IMG/VR virus record: IMGVR_UViG_3300034111_001253
Location: 1-33,296 of that record
Direction: 5' to 3' (one strand)
DNA: 33,296 nucleotides
Source of the DNA: a virus
Shown: positions 6,719-14,939 of the stretch, in pieces
Layout: the number at the start of each line of letters is the position of its first letter
Numbering within the stretch: position 1 is the stretch's first letter
Made by a program: the position numbers and the translations under genes
Notes under the pieces: model-generated
Databases searched by the model: none
Told to the model about the DNA's origin: nothing
The model's input: the letters and a program-made list of their open reading frames with translations, nothing else

Positions 6719-8622
6719 GCGGGCACCTCCTCGAGCTCGTAGGCCGCAGCGGCCGGCTGCGGCGGCGCTTGCTCGGCGAAGTAGTCGCGGATGACCTTCT
6801 TCATCTGCTCGGCCACGGCGGAGCGGTGCGGGTCGGCATCGACGCGCCGCAGGCACTCCTCGAGCGAGGTGTTCATGTGGACGTATTCGGGCGACAAGTC
6901 GGCCATGGCCTGCCGAAACTCGTCCTTCACCCGCGTGGTGATCACCCAAGTCGTCTCGATGCCGCGGGCCGTTCTGGCCTTCTGGATGATCAGGTCGCGA
7001 ATGTCGAGGCAGTATTCGATCAGCGGCCGCGTCTGCTGGTGCGGATCGTTGCCGCTGAGCGCCTGCATGATGCGGTCGAAGTCGAAGACGACGTCCCGCG
7101 GGCCCTTGTTCTGCTTGACGTAGGTGCTCTTGCCCGACGCCGGGGCACCGTGGACGACGACCGCCTTGACCTTCGCGGCGGGCCGGGCCGCCTCGACCGG
7201 GTCTGCACCGTTCTGCGGGGCCGCCGGAGCCGGCTGGCCGGCCGGAGCCATCGACAGGCCCAGCTCGGCCATCAGCTGCCGCTCGGCCGCGATCTGCCGC
7301 AGCTCGACGTCCCACCGCTTGCCCTGGCGGGCGTACTCGCTCGCGAGCGTGGTGGTGAGCGTGGCCAGCCGGGTCTGGCAGGCGTTGGCTTCCTTGGCCG
7401 GGTCGACGTGATCCTTGCCGTCCCACACCCAGGCCCAGTTCCACTCGCTGAACGGCGGCAGGCCGTCGGGGATCACGCCGGCCAAGCTGGCCTCGTTGAC
7501 CCAGGCCGCCAGCACGCGGTCGAGGCAGATCCGCTCGAGGTGGTCGCGGTCCACCCGCTGGTTCATGGCATAGACCTGGTGGTCCATGCGGCCGCTGGCG
7601 TAGTTGTACGACGAGCTGTCGAGGGCGGCGACGTTGTAGGGGAGCTGCAAGCAGCGGGCGATCTCGTTGAGGATCTCCCGCTTGAAGTCCTTGTAGGTGC
7701 TCGTCGGCTGCTCGGCCTTCAGCTGCGAGATGTCCCAGCCCTCGGGCAGCGTCACCAGCGACCGCTTGCGGATTTCCAGCTCCGCGAACGAATCGACTTC
7801 GTCCACCTCCGCGGCCGGGGAGTTGCTGTGGATGAACGCCGCGAAGTCGGCGGCGGTTTCGGCGGCCGCGATCACGGCCTCGGTGTAGCGCCGCAGCTGG
7901 CCGAACAGCCGCAGGGCCGGGGCCACCTCGGGGTAGCCGCGGTTCTGGCCCGGCCGCACCCGGCGGAACCAGTGGATCATGGCCGCGGCCGGCACCCGAT
8001 TGAACATCAGGTTGTTGATCCGGTAGTTGCTGCCCGGGTGGAAGTTGAGCACCTGGTAGGACACCACGTTACCCGTGGCGTCGAACTCGATCCCGTCGAC
8101 CGTGTTGCCCTCGGGCGTGATCGTCTGCGACATCAGCTCGGTGGGCGTGGCCACCATCTCGGCCTCGACCAGGCGGAGGTCGAGCTGCACGCCCGGCAGC
8201 CGGGCGTTGTTGATCATCAGGGCGAACGCCTCGCCGTCGGTGACCAGGGCCTCCCGCATCGTCCGCAGCTTGGCCGGCAGGTCGATCAGCGTGCCCCAGT
8301 CGTAAAACGCCCGCTCCACGCTCCGGGCGGCATCGACGTCGCCGATGTCGAGCTGCAGCCGGGGGCCGGTGCCGATCAGGTCGCCGGCCAGCGTGGCCGA
8401 GATCCCGGCGAGGTAGGAGTTGTTGACCCGCTCGTGGCGGGCCCGGTTCCGCATGATGCGCCGCTTGGCCGGCGACAGGGCCGCATCGGCACTGAATGCG
8501 TCGGCCGCGACCCAGTGCTTGTAGTCGTCGCCTTGCTCGGCAGCCTCGAACCGGGCGCGGGTCACCGGAGCCGCCGGCTGGCGGGGCTCTGTCTTGCCGC
8601 GAAACAGGTCAAGGAACGCCAT
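6715..8622 (-). CDS. Lambda-type portal protein fused to a P-loop kinase domain
   Basis: Residues 1 to about 450 are a lambda-family portal protein: ARHERVNNSYLAGISATL near the N-terminus, GDLIGTGPRLQLDI, LRTMREALVTDGEAFALM, RVPAAAMIHWFRRVRPGQNR and SYNYASGRMDHQ. The portal forms the dodecameric DNA channel at one capsid vertex. After an alanine/proline linker, residues about 483-620 form a P-loop kinase domain with Walker A GAPASGKST, then RDVVFDFDRIMQAL and ETTWVITTRV. This domain matches small phage AAA/polynucleotide-kinase-like proteins that are usually free-standing. The portal family is normally about 500 residues, so the extra 150 are the fused domain. The ATG at 8622 overlaps the upstream stop; a GTG one codon earlier is an alternative start. 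Confidence 0.85.
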   Translation of the reverse strand: MAFLDLFRGKTEPRQPAAPVTRARFEAAEQGDDYKHWVAADAFSADAALSPAKRRIMRNRARHERVNNSYLAGISATLAGDLIGTGPRLQLDIGDVDAARSVERAFYDWGTLIDLPAKLRTMREALVTDGEAFALMINNARLPGVQLDLRLVEAEMVATPTELMSQTITPEGNTVDGIEFDATGNVVSYQVLNFHPGSNYRINNLMFNRVPAAAMIHWFRRVRPGQNRGYPEVAPALRLFGQLRRYTEAVIAAAETAADFAAFIHSNSPAAEVDEVDSFAELEIRKRSLVTLPEGWDISQLKAEQPTSTYKDFKREILNEIARCLQLPYNVAALDSSSYNYASGRMDHQVYAMNQRVDRDHLERICLDRVLAAWVNEASLAGVIPDGLPPFSEWNWAWVWDGKDHVDPAKEANACQTRLATLTTTLASEYARQGKRWDVELRQIAAERQLMAELGLSMAPAGQPAPAAPQNGADPVEAARPAAKVKAVVVHGAPASGKSTYVKQNKGPRDVVFDFDRIMQALSGNDPHQQTRPLIEYCLDIRDLIIQKARTARGIETTWVITTRVKDEFRQAMADLSPEYVHMNTSLEECLRRVDADPHRSAVAEQMKKVIRDYFAEQAPPQPAAAAYELEEVPA

Positions 8623-8819
8623 CACTGGAATCCGCCGGGAACGATCTGGTTGAACCGCAGGCCGCGGGCCTTGGTCGAGGCCGCCGCCTTGGCCTTCAGG
8701 TACTTGTCCGCCTCGATCTGGTCGGGCAGCGGGTGGGCCTCGACCTCGCCGGCGTCGGTGCGGACGCGCTGCGGGTTCTTGGCCGCCGCTTCGATCGCGT
8801 CGGTGAGGTCGTCGCTCAT
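8622..8819 (-). CDS. gpW-like head-tail connector
   Basis: The 65-residue protein MSDDLTDAIEAAAKNPQRV... has a helical N-terminus, a beta hairpin RVRTDAGEVEAHPLPDQI, a second helix EADKYLKAKAAASTKA and a short end ARGLRFNQIVPGGFQ. Size, fold order and position between terminase and portal match lambda gpW, which joins the head after packaging. The end with a conserved arginine and GGF resembles the gpW C-terminus. The stop overlaps the portal start. Sequence identity to known gpW proteins cannot be measured here. Confidence 0.65.
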   Translation of the reverse strand: MSDDLTDAIEAAAKNPQRVRTDAGEVEAHPLPDQIEADKYLKAKAAASTKARGLRFNQIVPGGFQ

Positions 8820-8865
8820 GCTGCGACGGTAGGCGATTGCCCCGAGAAACCCGCAGGGGGTCTGG

Positions 8866-9270
8866 CTACTGGACGCGGTGCCAGTCGTGGGTGTAACGCT
8901 GCACGTCCACGAACCCCAGCCGCCTGGCGATCGCCTCGGTAGCCGGTGAAAACACGGCCAGCACCAGGTCGCGGTCGAGCACTCCGGCCGCGGCGAGCGT
9001 GGCCGATAGCGCCAAGGCTATACCAGCGCCCCGGTGCCGCTCGTCGGTCCACATCTCCAGCGTCTGCATGTCACGCCACTCGTGGGAGCAAGACCAGGCC
9101 AACAATGCCCCGCGGTCATGCCACAGCGCGATCGGCGTGGAGCTCGAGGTCTTGCCGGCCAGCCGGCTGGAGACTTCGGCCTGGAACTCGCTGCCGGGCC
9201 ACGTCAGCCGAAACTTGATCGCCGTGCAATCGGCAGGCGTCAGGCCGTCGACGGTGGTCAGCGTGATCAT
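8866..9270 (-). CDS. GNAT-family acetyltransferase
   Basis: The start at 9270 overlaps the terminase stop as ATGA. The 134-residue product has the GNAT layout: RGALLAWSCSHEWRDMQT strand, LEMWTDERHRGAGIALALSA, in which RHRGAGIA is the acetyl-CoA pyrophosphate-binding loop (R/Q-x-x-G-x-G/A), and VLDRDLVLAVFSPATEA followed by ARRLGFVDVQRYTHDW. GNAT proteins transfer acetyl from acetyl-CoA to amines of proteins or small molecules. The substrate is unknown. It sits in the packaging block, an unusual place for an enzyme of this kind, and may be a moron gene. Confidence 0.75.
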   Translation of the reverse strand: MITLTTVDGLTPADCTAIKFRLTWPGSEFQAEVSSRLAGKTSSSTPIALWHDRGALLAWSCSHEWRDMQTLEMWTDERHRGAGIALALSATLAAAGVLDRDLVLAVFSPATEAIARRLGFVDVQRYTHDWHRVQ

Positions 9271-11351
9271 TCGCCCATCTTGCGGATTTCGATCCGCTTG
9301 CCGGCACCCGGTGTGGGCAGGGCCACCTTGCGGCGTTGCCGGCCGCCCGTGTCCGTGGCCGCCGGGCTCACGCCCGCGATGCTGGCCGAGACCGCCGAGC
9401 CGACCAGGCAGTCCCACCAGTGGTTTTCAAACCGGGTGCCCGACAGCTTCCACTCGTCCACCACCCGGCCCCGGGCACTCTCCGTCCGCACCGGGTACTC
9501 GTTGGTGAGGTGGTCCCAGAGCATGTCGTGCTCCCCGGCACAGAACACGATCGCCTCGGGGTCGCCCGTGGCCAGCCGCAGCCGCGAGGCCACGAACGTC
9601 TTCCAGTAGTTCGTGTCGTAGGTGCAGCTCCGCTGGCCCTGAACTTGGCCGATCCGCCAGTTGAGCCCCAGCCGGTCGCCGCGGGCCTTGCCCTTGTCGT
9701 TGAGCGCAGGCGACGAGGCCCCGATGCCGCGGCCGTGGCTGGGCAGGATCACGCCCGCGAACGCTGACCGTTTGGCGAACGTCCGCACCGTGGCGGTGCT
9801 CTTGCCCCAGTTGGCGTCGATCATCATCTGGCTGATCCGCATGGCCGTGCCGTCCTCGCGCGGCCAGTCCCGGCCGATCAGCGTCTGCGTGACGTGCTCG
9901 AGGCCGGCTGACAGCGCCGCCTCGAAGCCGGCCCCGCCGGCCGCCGCGGCCAGCGTCCGCTTGGCGCTGCCCGCCTCGAAAAACGTCACGCCCTGGTCCG
10001 GGTAGACGCCGTAGCTCACGACGTGCCCGCCGAACGTGTCCGACCACGAGGCCACGAGCCAGAACAGCACCCGGTCCTGGACGTCGACAAACGCCGTGAG
10101 CCGGTGGTGGTTGGCCGGCACCGTGCCGCGCGGGACGTTGGTCACCCGGGCCGCCAGGGCCCGCTTGTCGAGCTTGTCGCTCTCGACGTGGTCGGCCAGC
10201 GGCTGGTTCTGGTACTCAGCGAAGAACGCGGCATCACCACGGTCGATCCGCAGGTTCCAGGCGTGCTGGATCGCCGACAGCTCGTCACTGTTGTGCCGCT
10301 CGGGCCAGGCCACCCGGCTGCCGGCGTCCATGGCCTCGCGCCGCTCGGCGTAGAAAGCGTCGGCCTCGCCTGTGCCCGTGCCGTTTCGCTGGCCGCTGCG
10401 GCGCAGCTCGCCGTACTCCAGCCACAGATCCTCGGCCGTGGGCCAGTCGTACACCAGCTGCGACCGCTCGCCCTGCCACGCCGGGTGGCGGGTGCGGTCC
10501 AGCAGCCGGTCGGCCAGGTCGTCGTTGCGGATGACGGTGATCGTGGTCAGGCCGGCGATCTTCGACCCGGGGCCGGCCAGGCCCAGGATCGCCCCCGACA
10601 GGATCTTCTCCCGGGTGGCACACTGCGACGGGCTCGCCGCCGATTCGTCGGTCTGCGGGTCGTCGATCAGGACCAGGCTCGGCCGGATGCTCGACCCGTC
10701 GGGCCGGGTGTGCTTCAGGCCGCGGATGCGGCCGGTGATGCCGGCGACCCGGACGCAGGCCCCGGCGGACACGCTGCCCTTGATCCACGGGAGCGTGATC
10801 TGGTCGGCGGCCCATTGCATCTCGGTGGGCACGCCCTGGTAGGTCTGGCCCTTGGCCCGCTGGGCGATCCGGTCGAGGCACCGCACCGGATAGCAGGCCT
10901 CCGGGAAGTCCTCGAGCAGCGCGTCGTTGTTCTCGATCTGGGCCTTCAGGCTGTCGGCCATGGCCGAGGCGATGTTCTGGTCGGCACCCACCAGGACGAT
11001 GAACTGCCGGTGGCCGTAGAGCATGGCCCACAGGCAGGCCGCCTCCGACAGCGTCGTCTTGCCCGAGCCGCGCGGCATCGCAAAGGCGAACAGCTCGCCC
11101 CGCAGGACCGCACCCTCGATCTTGCCGATGGCCGTCAGGTGATCCGGCGACCACGCCAGCGGGAACAGGTCCGGCAGGTAGGTCTCGCAGAACGCGCGGA
11201 ACGCCAGCCGGCACGACTCCCGCCGCTTCGGATCGGCGACCGGCGGCATCTCGCCGATCTCGCGCCCCTCGGCAGACTGCACACGTTTCGCGCTGGCGGC
11301 GCGTTTCTTGTGCCGCTCGTAGGCTGCGGTGGCCGCCTTGCTGGTGGTCAT
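9267..11351 (-). CDS. Terminase large subunit
   Basis: I prefer the ATG at 11351 (MTTSKAATAAYERH), giving 694 residues; the sequence upstream is a GC-tract intergenic region and no good ribosome site is visible before it. The ATPase domain has Walker A MPRGSGKTT at about 92-100 and Walker B PSLVLIDDPQ at about 224-233. The C-terminal RNase H-like nuclease shows FVDVQDRVLFWLVASW, QMMIDANWGKSTAT and WWDCLVGSAVSASI as acidic strands. The protein drives DNA into the prohead and cuts it. The gene leads the late head block and is followed by GNAT, gpW-like, portal and capsid genes. No small terminase gene was recognised; the nuclease gene upstream or a small HTH gene could serve. Confidence 0.9.
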   Translation of the reverse strand: MTTSKAATAAYERHKKRAASAKRVQSAEGREIGEMPPVADPKRRESCRLAFRAFCETYLPDLFPLAWSPDHLTAIGKIEGAVLRGELFAFAMPRGSGKTTLSEAACLWAMLYGHRQFIVLVGADQNIASAMADSLKAQIENNDALLEDFPEACYPVRCLDRIAQRAKGQTYQGVPTEMQWAADQITLPWIKGSVSAGACVRVAGITGRIRGLKHTRPDGSSIRPSLVLIDDPQTDESAASPSQCATREKILSGAILGLAGPGSKIAGLTTITVIRNDDLADRLLDRTRHPAWQGERSQLVYDWPTAEDLWLEYGELRRSGQRNGTGTGEADAFYAERREAMDAGSRVAWPERHNSDELSAIQHAWNLRIDRGDAAFFAEYQNQPLADHVESDKLDKRALAARVTNVPRGTVPANHHRLTAFVDVQDRVLFWLVASWSDTFGGHVVSYGVYPDQGVTFFEAGSAKRTLAAAAGGAGFEAALSAGLEHVTQTLIGRDWPREDGTAMRISQMMIDANWGKSTATVRTFAKRSAFAGVILPSHGRGIGASSPALNDKGKARGDRLGLNWRIGQVQGQRSCTYDTNYWKTFVASRLRLATGDPEAIVFCAGEHDMLWDHLTNEYPVRTESARGRVVDEWKLSGTRFENHWWDCLVGSAVSASIAGVSPAATDTGGRQRRKVALPTPGAGKRIEIRKMGE

Positions 11352-11411
11352 AAAACCGGCGTTTTTCCCGGGGAATAACCCTGTATCAACAGTCGGCTGC
11401 TCGCGGCTTGA

Positions 11412-11463
11412 CCCCCCCCTTGCAGAGGGGGGGGAGAACCTATACCCACCCCCCCAGGGGGGT
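11412..11463. repeat. Two homopolymeric G/C palindromes upstream of terminase
   Basis: C8 at 11412-11419 pairs with G8 at 11427-11434 around a 7-base loop. A second near-perfect palindrome, ACCCCCCCAGGGGGGT, covers 11448-11463. They lie in the 188-base gap between the nuclease stop and the terminase start, together with an A+T-rich stretch at 11465-11535 that includes TATAAA on the minus strand. No U-run follows. The tracts could form hairpins or guanine quadruplexes and may mark a late promoter or terminator. Confidence 0.55.
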
Positions 11464-11539
11464 GTAGCATTTTGCAACAGTCGCTTTGGCCTTGTTTTAT
11501 AGGCATTTTTGCGCTCAACGTGCGTTTGGTGCTTGTTTT

Positions 11540-11905
11540 CTAGGGGTTTTCGTCGCGCTTCGTTTCGGTCGCCTGCGTCGAGTTGATCAGCGCTAGCGCC
11601 AACGCTTGCAGACTAGCGGTCTCCACGATGATCACGCTGCCCCTGCGGTTTGGCTTGTGCCACACGACCGGCACGCTGCCAGTCGGCGCGTCGGCCTTGG
11701 CCTGCTCAATCGCAGCCCATAGCGATAGCCGCTCAGTCCGCTTGGCCTCCACATGGATCGGCACCCCAGGCAGCACGACGTCGGGTGAGTCTGGCCCGCC
11801 TTGGTACTGGACGCCCCTACGGGCCTCCACGCCCAGGATCGCCCCCAGCTCGGCTGCGGCCTCCCGCTCACCACGCTTTCCCTTCTGGCGACTCATGCGT
11901 CCCAT
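11540..11905 (-). CDS. Small PD-(D/E)XK-type nuclease (VRR-NUC / resolvase-like)
   Basis: The ATG at 11905 has GAGG five bases upstream and gives 121 residues. The motifs fit a small Holliday-junction-resolvase-like nuclease: MSRQKGKRGEREAAAELG near the N-terminus, GGPDSPDVVLPG with the acidic residue, and IHVEAKRTERLS with the E-x-K pair. Downstream VPVVWHKPNRRGSVIIVE closes the fold. Such nucleases are common in phage packaging or replication blocks and probably resolve branched DNA before packaging. The position directly before terminase agrees. Its exact substrate is not shown by the sequence. Confidence 0.75.
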   Translation of the reverse strand: MGRMSRQKGKRGEREAAAELGAILGVEARRGVQYQGGPDSPDVVLPGVPIHVEAKRTERLSLWAAIEQAKADAPTGSVPVVWHKPNRRGSVIIVETASLQALALALINSTQATETKRDENP

Positions 11906-11907
11906 TG

Positions 11908-12504
11908 CTACCTCACGACGCTTTTCAGGTGATCGTTCAGCATCTGCATGCGCTGCCGCTCTGGTGCCCCGCAGGGGTGGTACACGAAATCGCCCGGCTG
12001 CCAGATCGACGTCCCGCCCCAGTCGCACGAGTTGAACGCCCGCTTGTGGCAGATCGTCAGACGGTCGGCCAGCCGTTCGTGGTGCTGCATGAACCACTGC
12101 TGCAGGTTGTATTCAAGCCCCACCCATTCCGATTGGCGTTCGATGATCTCCTTGAGCAGCGACCGGCTGCCGTCTGATGCCCGCCACACAATCGACCCGC
12201 CGTTGACAAGGATGTGAGCCCCCAAGCCTTGCTCGCAGATGCTGGCATGCGGGCCCAGCTCTGGCAGCTCGTCGATCCGTTTGGTCATGTCCGTGATCAG
12301 GCAATCGGCGTCAATCGTCCACACCAGGTCGTAGCACTCCAGCAGCGTGAGCACGCGGGCCCAACAGTTCAACGCTTCCTGATACGACTCGCACGTCCAC
12401 GCCATCGTGTAGTTGTGCCGGAGGCAATACTCGAAACGATTGGGCAGCGTGATGCCGCTCCACGGCGTTCGAACACTGCACGAACTGACAAGCGCCACTT
12501 TCAT
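11908..12504 (-). CDS. Glycosyltransferase (GT34 / GMA12-MNN10-like)
   Basis: The ATG at 12504 overlaps the methyltransferase stop and gives 198 residues. A GT-A fold is indicated by MKVALVSSCSVRTPWSG, LTLLECYDLVWTIDADCLIT with the DxD motif at residues 65-67, and HILVNGGSIVWRASDGSRSL, which matches the acceptor region of GMA12/MNN10-type enzymes. The C-terminus has QWFMQHHERLADRL and AFNSCDWGGTSIW. Such enzymes add hexose from a nucleotide sugar. It is the last gene of a three-gene glycan cassette. The target could be a virion protein or a host surface polymer; the sequence does not say which. Confidence 0.75.
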   Translation of the reverse strand: MKVALVSSCSVRTPWSGITLPNRFEYCLRHNYTMAWTCESYQEALNCWARVLTLLECYDLVWTIDADCLITDMTKRIDELPELGPHASICEQGLGAHILVNGGSIVWRASDGSRSLLKEIIERQSEWVGLEYNLQQWFMQHHERLADRLTICHKRAFNSCDWGGTSIWQPGDFVYHPCGAPERQRMQMLNDHLKSVVR

Positions 12505-13088
12505 GTTCGACTCCTCACCCATAGTGCATCGCCCCAGTCGTGCCCCGGCTCCCAATGCGTCACGACGCGGTCGAAGCCGGCCAGCAGCTCGTCGAGCGTC
12601 TCGATCCGGGCGCACTCGCGGTACAGCTCGGCCCGATTGACCTCGAGGTACACCCACGAGAGCGACGTCAGCAGTTGACGGGCTCCGAGCAGCACACGGT
12701 CCTCGTAGCCCTGGACGTCGGCCACCAGCCCATCGGCACGGGTGACGATCAGATCGAGCTGCACGATGGCCACCTGCTGCACCCCCGAAAATCGCACCTC
12801 GGGATGCTCGTCGAGGTGCTTGTGCGGCGCGAGCAGGCTGGAAGACTGCCCGTTGCTGGCCAGGTGCATGTCCACCACGCCACACCCGGCCCCGGCCGCG
12901 GCCTGCACGACCATGTCGTCGGGATACCGCTGCCGGATGGCCTCGGCCGCTCCTGGGCGCGGCTCCAACCAGATCACTTGACTGCCCCAAGATCGGTACA
13001 GCGGCCCCTCCTCGCCGACGTTGCCGCCGACATGCACGATCCTCCGCTTGGGCAGATCCGAGAGGTGCTGGTTCAGGTCGATCAGCAT
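12501..13088 (-). CDS. FkbM-family methyltransferase
   Basis: The ATG at 13088 overlaps the preceding stop as ATGA and gives 195 residues. RRIVHVGGNVGEEGPLYRSW holds the SAM-binding loop (the usual DVGANxGEY is here HVGGNVGEEG), followed by QVIWLEPRPGAAEAIRQRY with the acidic residue that binds ribose. VQLDLIVTRADGLVADVQGYE and LEVNRAELYRE are typical of FkbM enzymes, which O-methylate sugars and other hydroxyl groups. It is placed between two glycosyltransferase genes, so a sugar is the likely substrate. Confidence 0.8.
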   Translation of the reverse strand: MLIDLNQHLSDLPKRRIVHVGGNVGEEGPLYRSWGSQVIWLEPRPGAAEAIRQRYPDDMVVQAAAGAGCGVVDMHLASNGQSSSLLAPHKHLDEHPEVRFSGVQQVAIVQLDLIVTRADGLVADVQGYEDRVLLGARQLLTSLSWVYLEVNRAELYRECARIETLDELLAGFDRVVTHWEPGHDWGDALWVRSRT

Positions 13089-13852
13089 CAGATCTCCACC
13101 TCCTGGTGGCAACTCACGTTGAGCATCCTCGCCACGCTGTCCACGGCCGGCCGCTGGCCTGCCATGAATCGGTCACGCAGCTCGTCGACGGTGCCGCCGC
13201 CATGCCGGTTGCGATGCGTGGTCTGCACGACGTTGATCGGGTTGGTGAAGTAGCTCGCCAGCGGCCCGCAGGCCGCCACGCTGCCCTCGATCCTGGCGTT
13301 GAGCACGTCCTCGAGCTGGTTGGGCGTGGTCGCCCCGGCAATCCACCGATTGACGTCGGCCGTGCGAAACTGCGTGGCGTCGATCGAGCCGAGACAGCCC
13401 CAGTCCACGGCGGCGCCGCGAAAGTTCCAGATCAAGAACGAGCCGGTGTCCATCAGGCCGGCCGGGAGCGGCTGAGCGGCGTCGAGCGGGTAGCAGTGCC
13501 GGAGATGAAGGCCCAGCCGATGGCTGTAGGCGGCCACGCCATCCTCCAGCGCCACCTCACCGACGTGCCACCGCACCATCCGCGTGAACAGACTGTCGTC
13601 GGTCGCGAACGCCACGGTTTCGCCGGCCATGTCCAAGGCGGCGCGGACGTCCAACTCGAAATCCGTCCGGGCCACCCAATGGCAATACGGGAACACCGCC
13701 TTCACAACGTCGAGGCTCGCCTGGTGCTCCGCGTCGTACCGGGTCAGGACCGCCACATCGGCCAGATTGATCACGCCGTGGTCCATGGCCGTCTGCAACA
13801 GCCCGTAGAGCTGGTAGGCCCGGTTGCGGCTGAACACGATCCAGCGAATCAC
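13088..13852 (-). CDS. Putative GT-A glycosyltransferase
   Basis: A GTG at 13852 starts the 254-residue protein and overlaps the upstream stop as GTGA. MIRWIVFSRNRAYQLYGLLQ is the typical beginning of a GT2-like fold, VAVLTRYDAEHQASLD follows, and ETVAFATDDSLFTRMV has a paired aspartate at residues 85-86 that takes the place of a DxD. Later sequence (WNFRGAAVDWGCLGS and NPINVVQTTHRNRHGG) is unfamiliar. The family call is therefore looser than for the gene at 11908. It is first in the cassette and probably starts or extends the glycan that FkbM methylates. Confidence 0.6.
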   Translation of the reverse strand: MIRWIVFSRNRAYQLYGLLQTAMDHGVINLADVAVLTRYDAEHQASLDVVKAVFPYCHWVARTDFELDVRAALDMAGETVAFATDDSLFTRMVRWHVGEVALEDGVAAYSHRLGLHLRHCYPLDAAQPLPAGLMDTGSFLIWNFRGAAVDWGCLGSIDATQFRTADVNRWIAGATTPNQLEDVLNARIEGSVAACGPLASYFTNPINVVQTTHRNRHGGGTVDELRDRFMAGQRPAVDSVARMLNVSCHQEVEI

Positions 13853-14040
13853 TTTTCGGTCTCCAGCAGCTTGCGGTCGAGGTCGGCGTTGACGTCACGC
13901 AGGGCTCGCACCAGCTCCATCAGCCGTTCTCCACACTTCCCCGAAGCGGTCAACGCCAATCTCAGCCGCTCGTTCTCGGCCTCGAGCGTCTTGGCCAGGT
14001 CGAGGGCCTCACTCCGGGATCGCCACCACGAAAACAGCAT
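13849..14040 (-). CDS. Small coiled-coil protein, 63 aa
   Basis: The 63-residue protein starts MLFSWWRSRSEALDLAKTL with a short hydrophobic, tryptophan-rich end, then a long charged helix with leucines at heptad spacing (LEAENERLRLALTA, ERLMELVRALRDVNADLD). It looks like a short coiled coil tethered by the aromatic N-terminus. It overlaps both neighbours by 4 bases (ATGA and GTGA). No family is recognised. Confidence 0.6.
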   Translation of the reverse strand: MLFSWWRSRSEALDLAKTLEAENERLRLALTASGKCGERLMELVRALRDVNADLDRKLLETEK

Positions 14041-14939
14041 CACGCCACCTCCTGTCTGGCCGCCTTGGCGGCCTTGGCCCGTTCGTACTCCTGCCGGCGG
14101 CGGATCGCCTCCGGGTCGCTCGCCCCACGCCGCCACTCGGCGGCCGCCTGGGCGGCACTCTTGCGGTCGTCGGGCCCGGCCGGGCCGCGCCCGGCCTTGG
14201 CCGGCTTGGGCTCGTCGTACTGGCCGGCCAGCACCCGGGTGACGAATCCCGGGCCCACGAGCTGGAACAGCGTGGCCGGCGTGTCGAAATACCGGCACCG
14301 TGGCAGGTGCTCGATCGCCCGCAGGGCCTCGTCCAGCCAGCCAGGCTCGGCCAGCCGCTCGGCTAGGGCCGGCGGTGCCGCCTTGGCCCGGTACGGCTGG
14401 ACCTTGCCCGCCTTGGCCGCAGCCAGCCACGCCGCCCGGATGGCCGCCTCGTCCTGCGAAGCCTCGCGCGGAGGAGGAGGAGGATTATCTCCTCTATTCT
14501 CCTCTCCTCTACTGCGCTCGGGCGCAGGCGGTGCCTGCGCTTGAGCGCAGGCAGCCTGACGAGGCTTCCGGCGCTCGGGATTCTCGGCGTTTTGGGCCGC
14601 CGCACGGTCGCGGTGCTGCATCCTCGACTTGGCCGCCTGGCTGAACCGGCGGTCCCATCCCGGGACGGCCACGGCCGCAGCTGCCTCGTCGATCTCCAGC
14701 CACCCGACCGCCGCCACGGCCCTCCAGAAGGCCTCGTCGGCCCCGCACGTCCTGACAAGGCGTGGCAGGGTCATCCGGGCCGTGCCGTCGGCACAGTGCA
14801 TCGAGGCCCAGCCCCATAACCGCAGGAGGTTGAACACAACCTCCTGCACAGGCAAGCCGGTCTCGTCGATCAGCTCCTGGACCTCCGGCTTGTCCGGCAG
14901 GGCCAGGTCGTAGGCGATCCATTCACCGGCCACAGTCAT
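14040..14939 (-). CDS. Replisome-organiser-like protein
   Basis: The ATG at 14939 overlaps the preceding stop and gives 299 residues. The N-terminus (GEWIAYDLALPDKPEVQEL, VFNLLRLWGWASMHCAD, RLVRTCGADEAFWRAVAAVG) has the winged-helix arrangement of phage replication initiators of the DnaD/O type. A proline-rich low-complexity linker follows (residues about 150-190), then a helical C-terminus with PALAERLAEPGWLDEALRAI and an alanine/lysine-rich tail. Such proteins bind the origin and load the helicase. No helicase or loader gene was recognised next to it, so host proteins may be used. The role is inferred from the N-terminal domain and the place beside SSB and recombination genes. Confidence 0.6.
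   Translation of the reverse strand: MTVAGEWIAYDLALPDKPEVQELIDETGLPVQEVVFNLLRLWGWASMHCADGTARMTLPRLVRTCGADEAFWRAVAAVGWLEIDEAAAAVAVPGWDRRFSQAAKSRMQHRDRAAAQNAENPERRKPRQAACAQAQAPPAPERSRGEENRGDNPPPPPREASQDEAAIRAAWLAAAKAGKVQPYRAKAAPPALAERLAEPGWLDEALRAIEHLPRCRYFDTPATLFQLVGPGFVTRVLAGQYDEPKPAKAGRGPAGPDDRKSAAQAAAEWRRGASDPEAIRRRQEYERAKAAKAARQEVA

Noticed and set aside
7240-7260. Internal start before the kinase part of the portal gene
   Set aside because: The in-frame ATG codons there have no convincing ribosome binding site, so a separate kinase product is not supported.
5292-11378. Long plus-strand open frames opposite the portal, capsid and terminase genes (for example 6646-8832 and 10023-11378)
   Set aside because: They lie antisense to genes with clear family motifs, have arginine-, glycine- and valine-heavy composition, and result from the scarcity of stop codons at high G+C.
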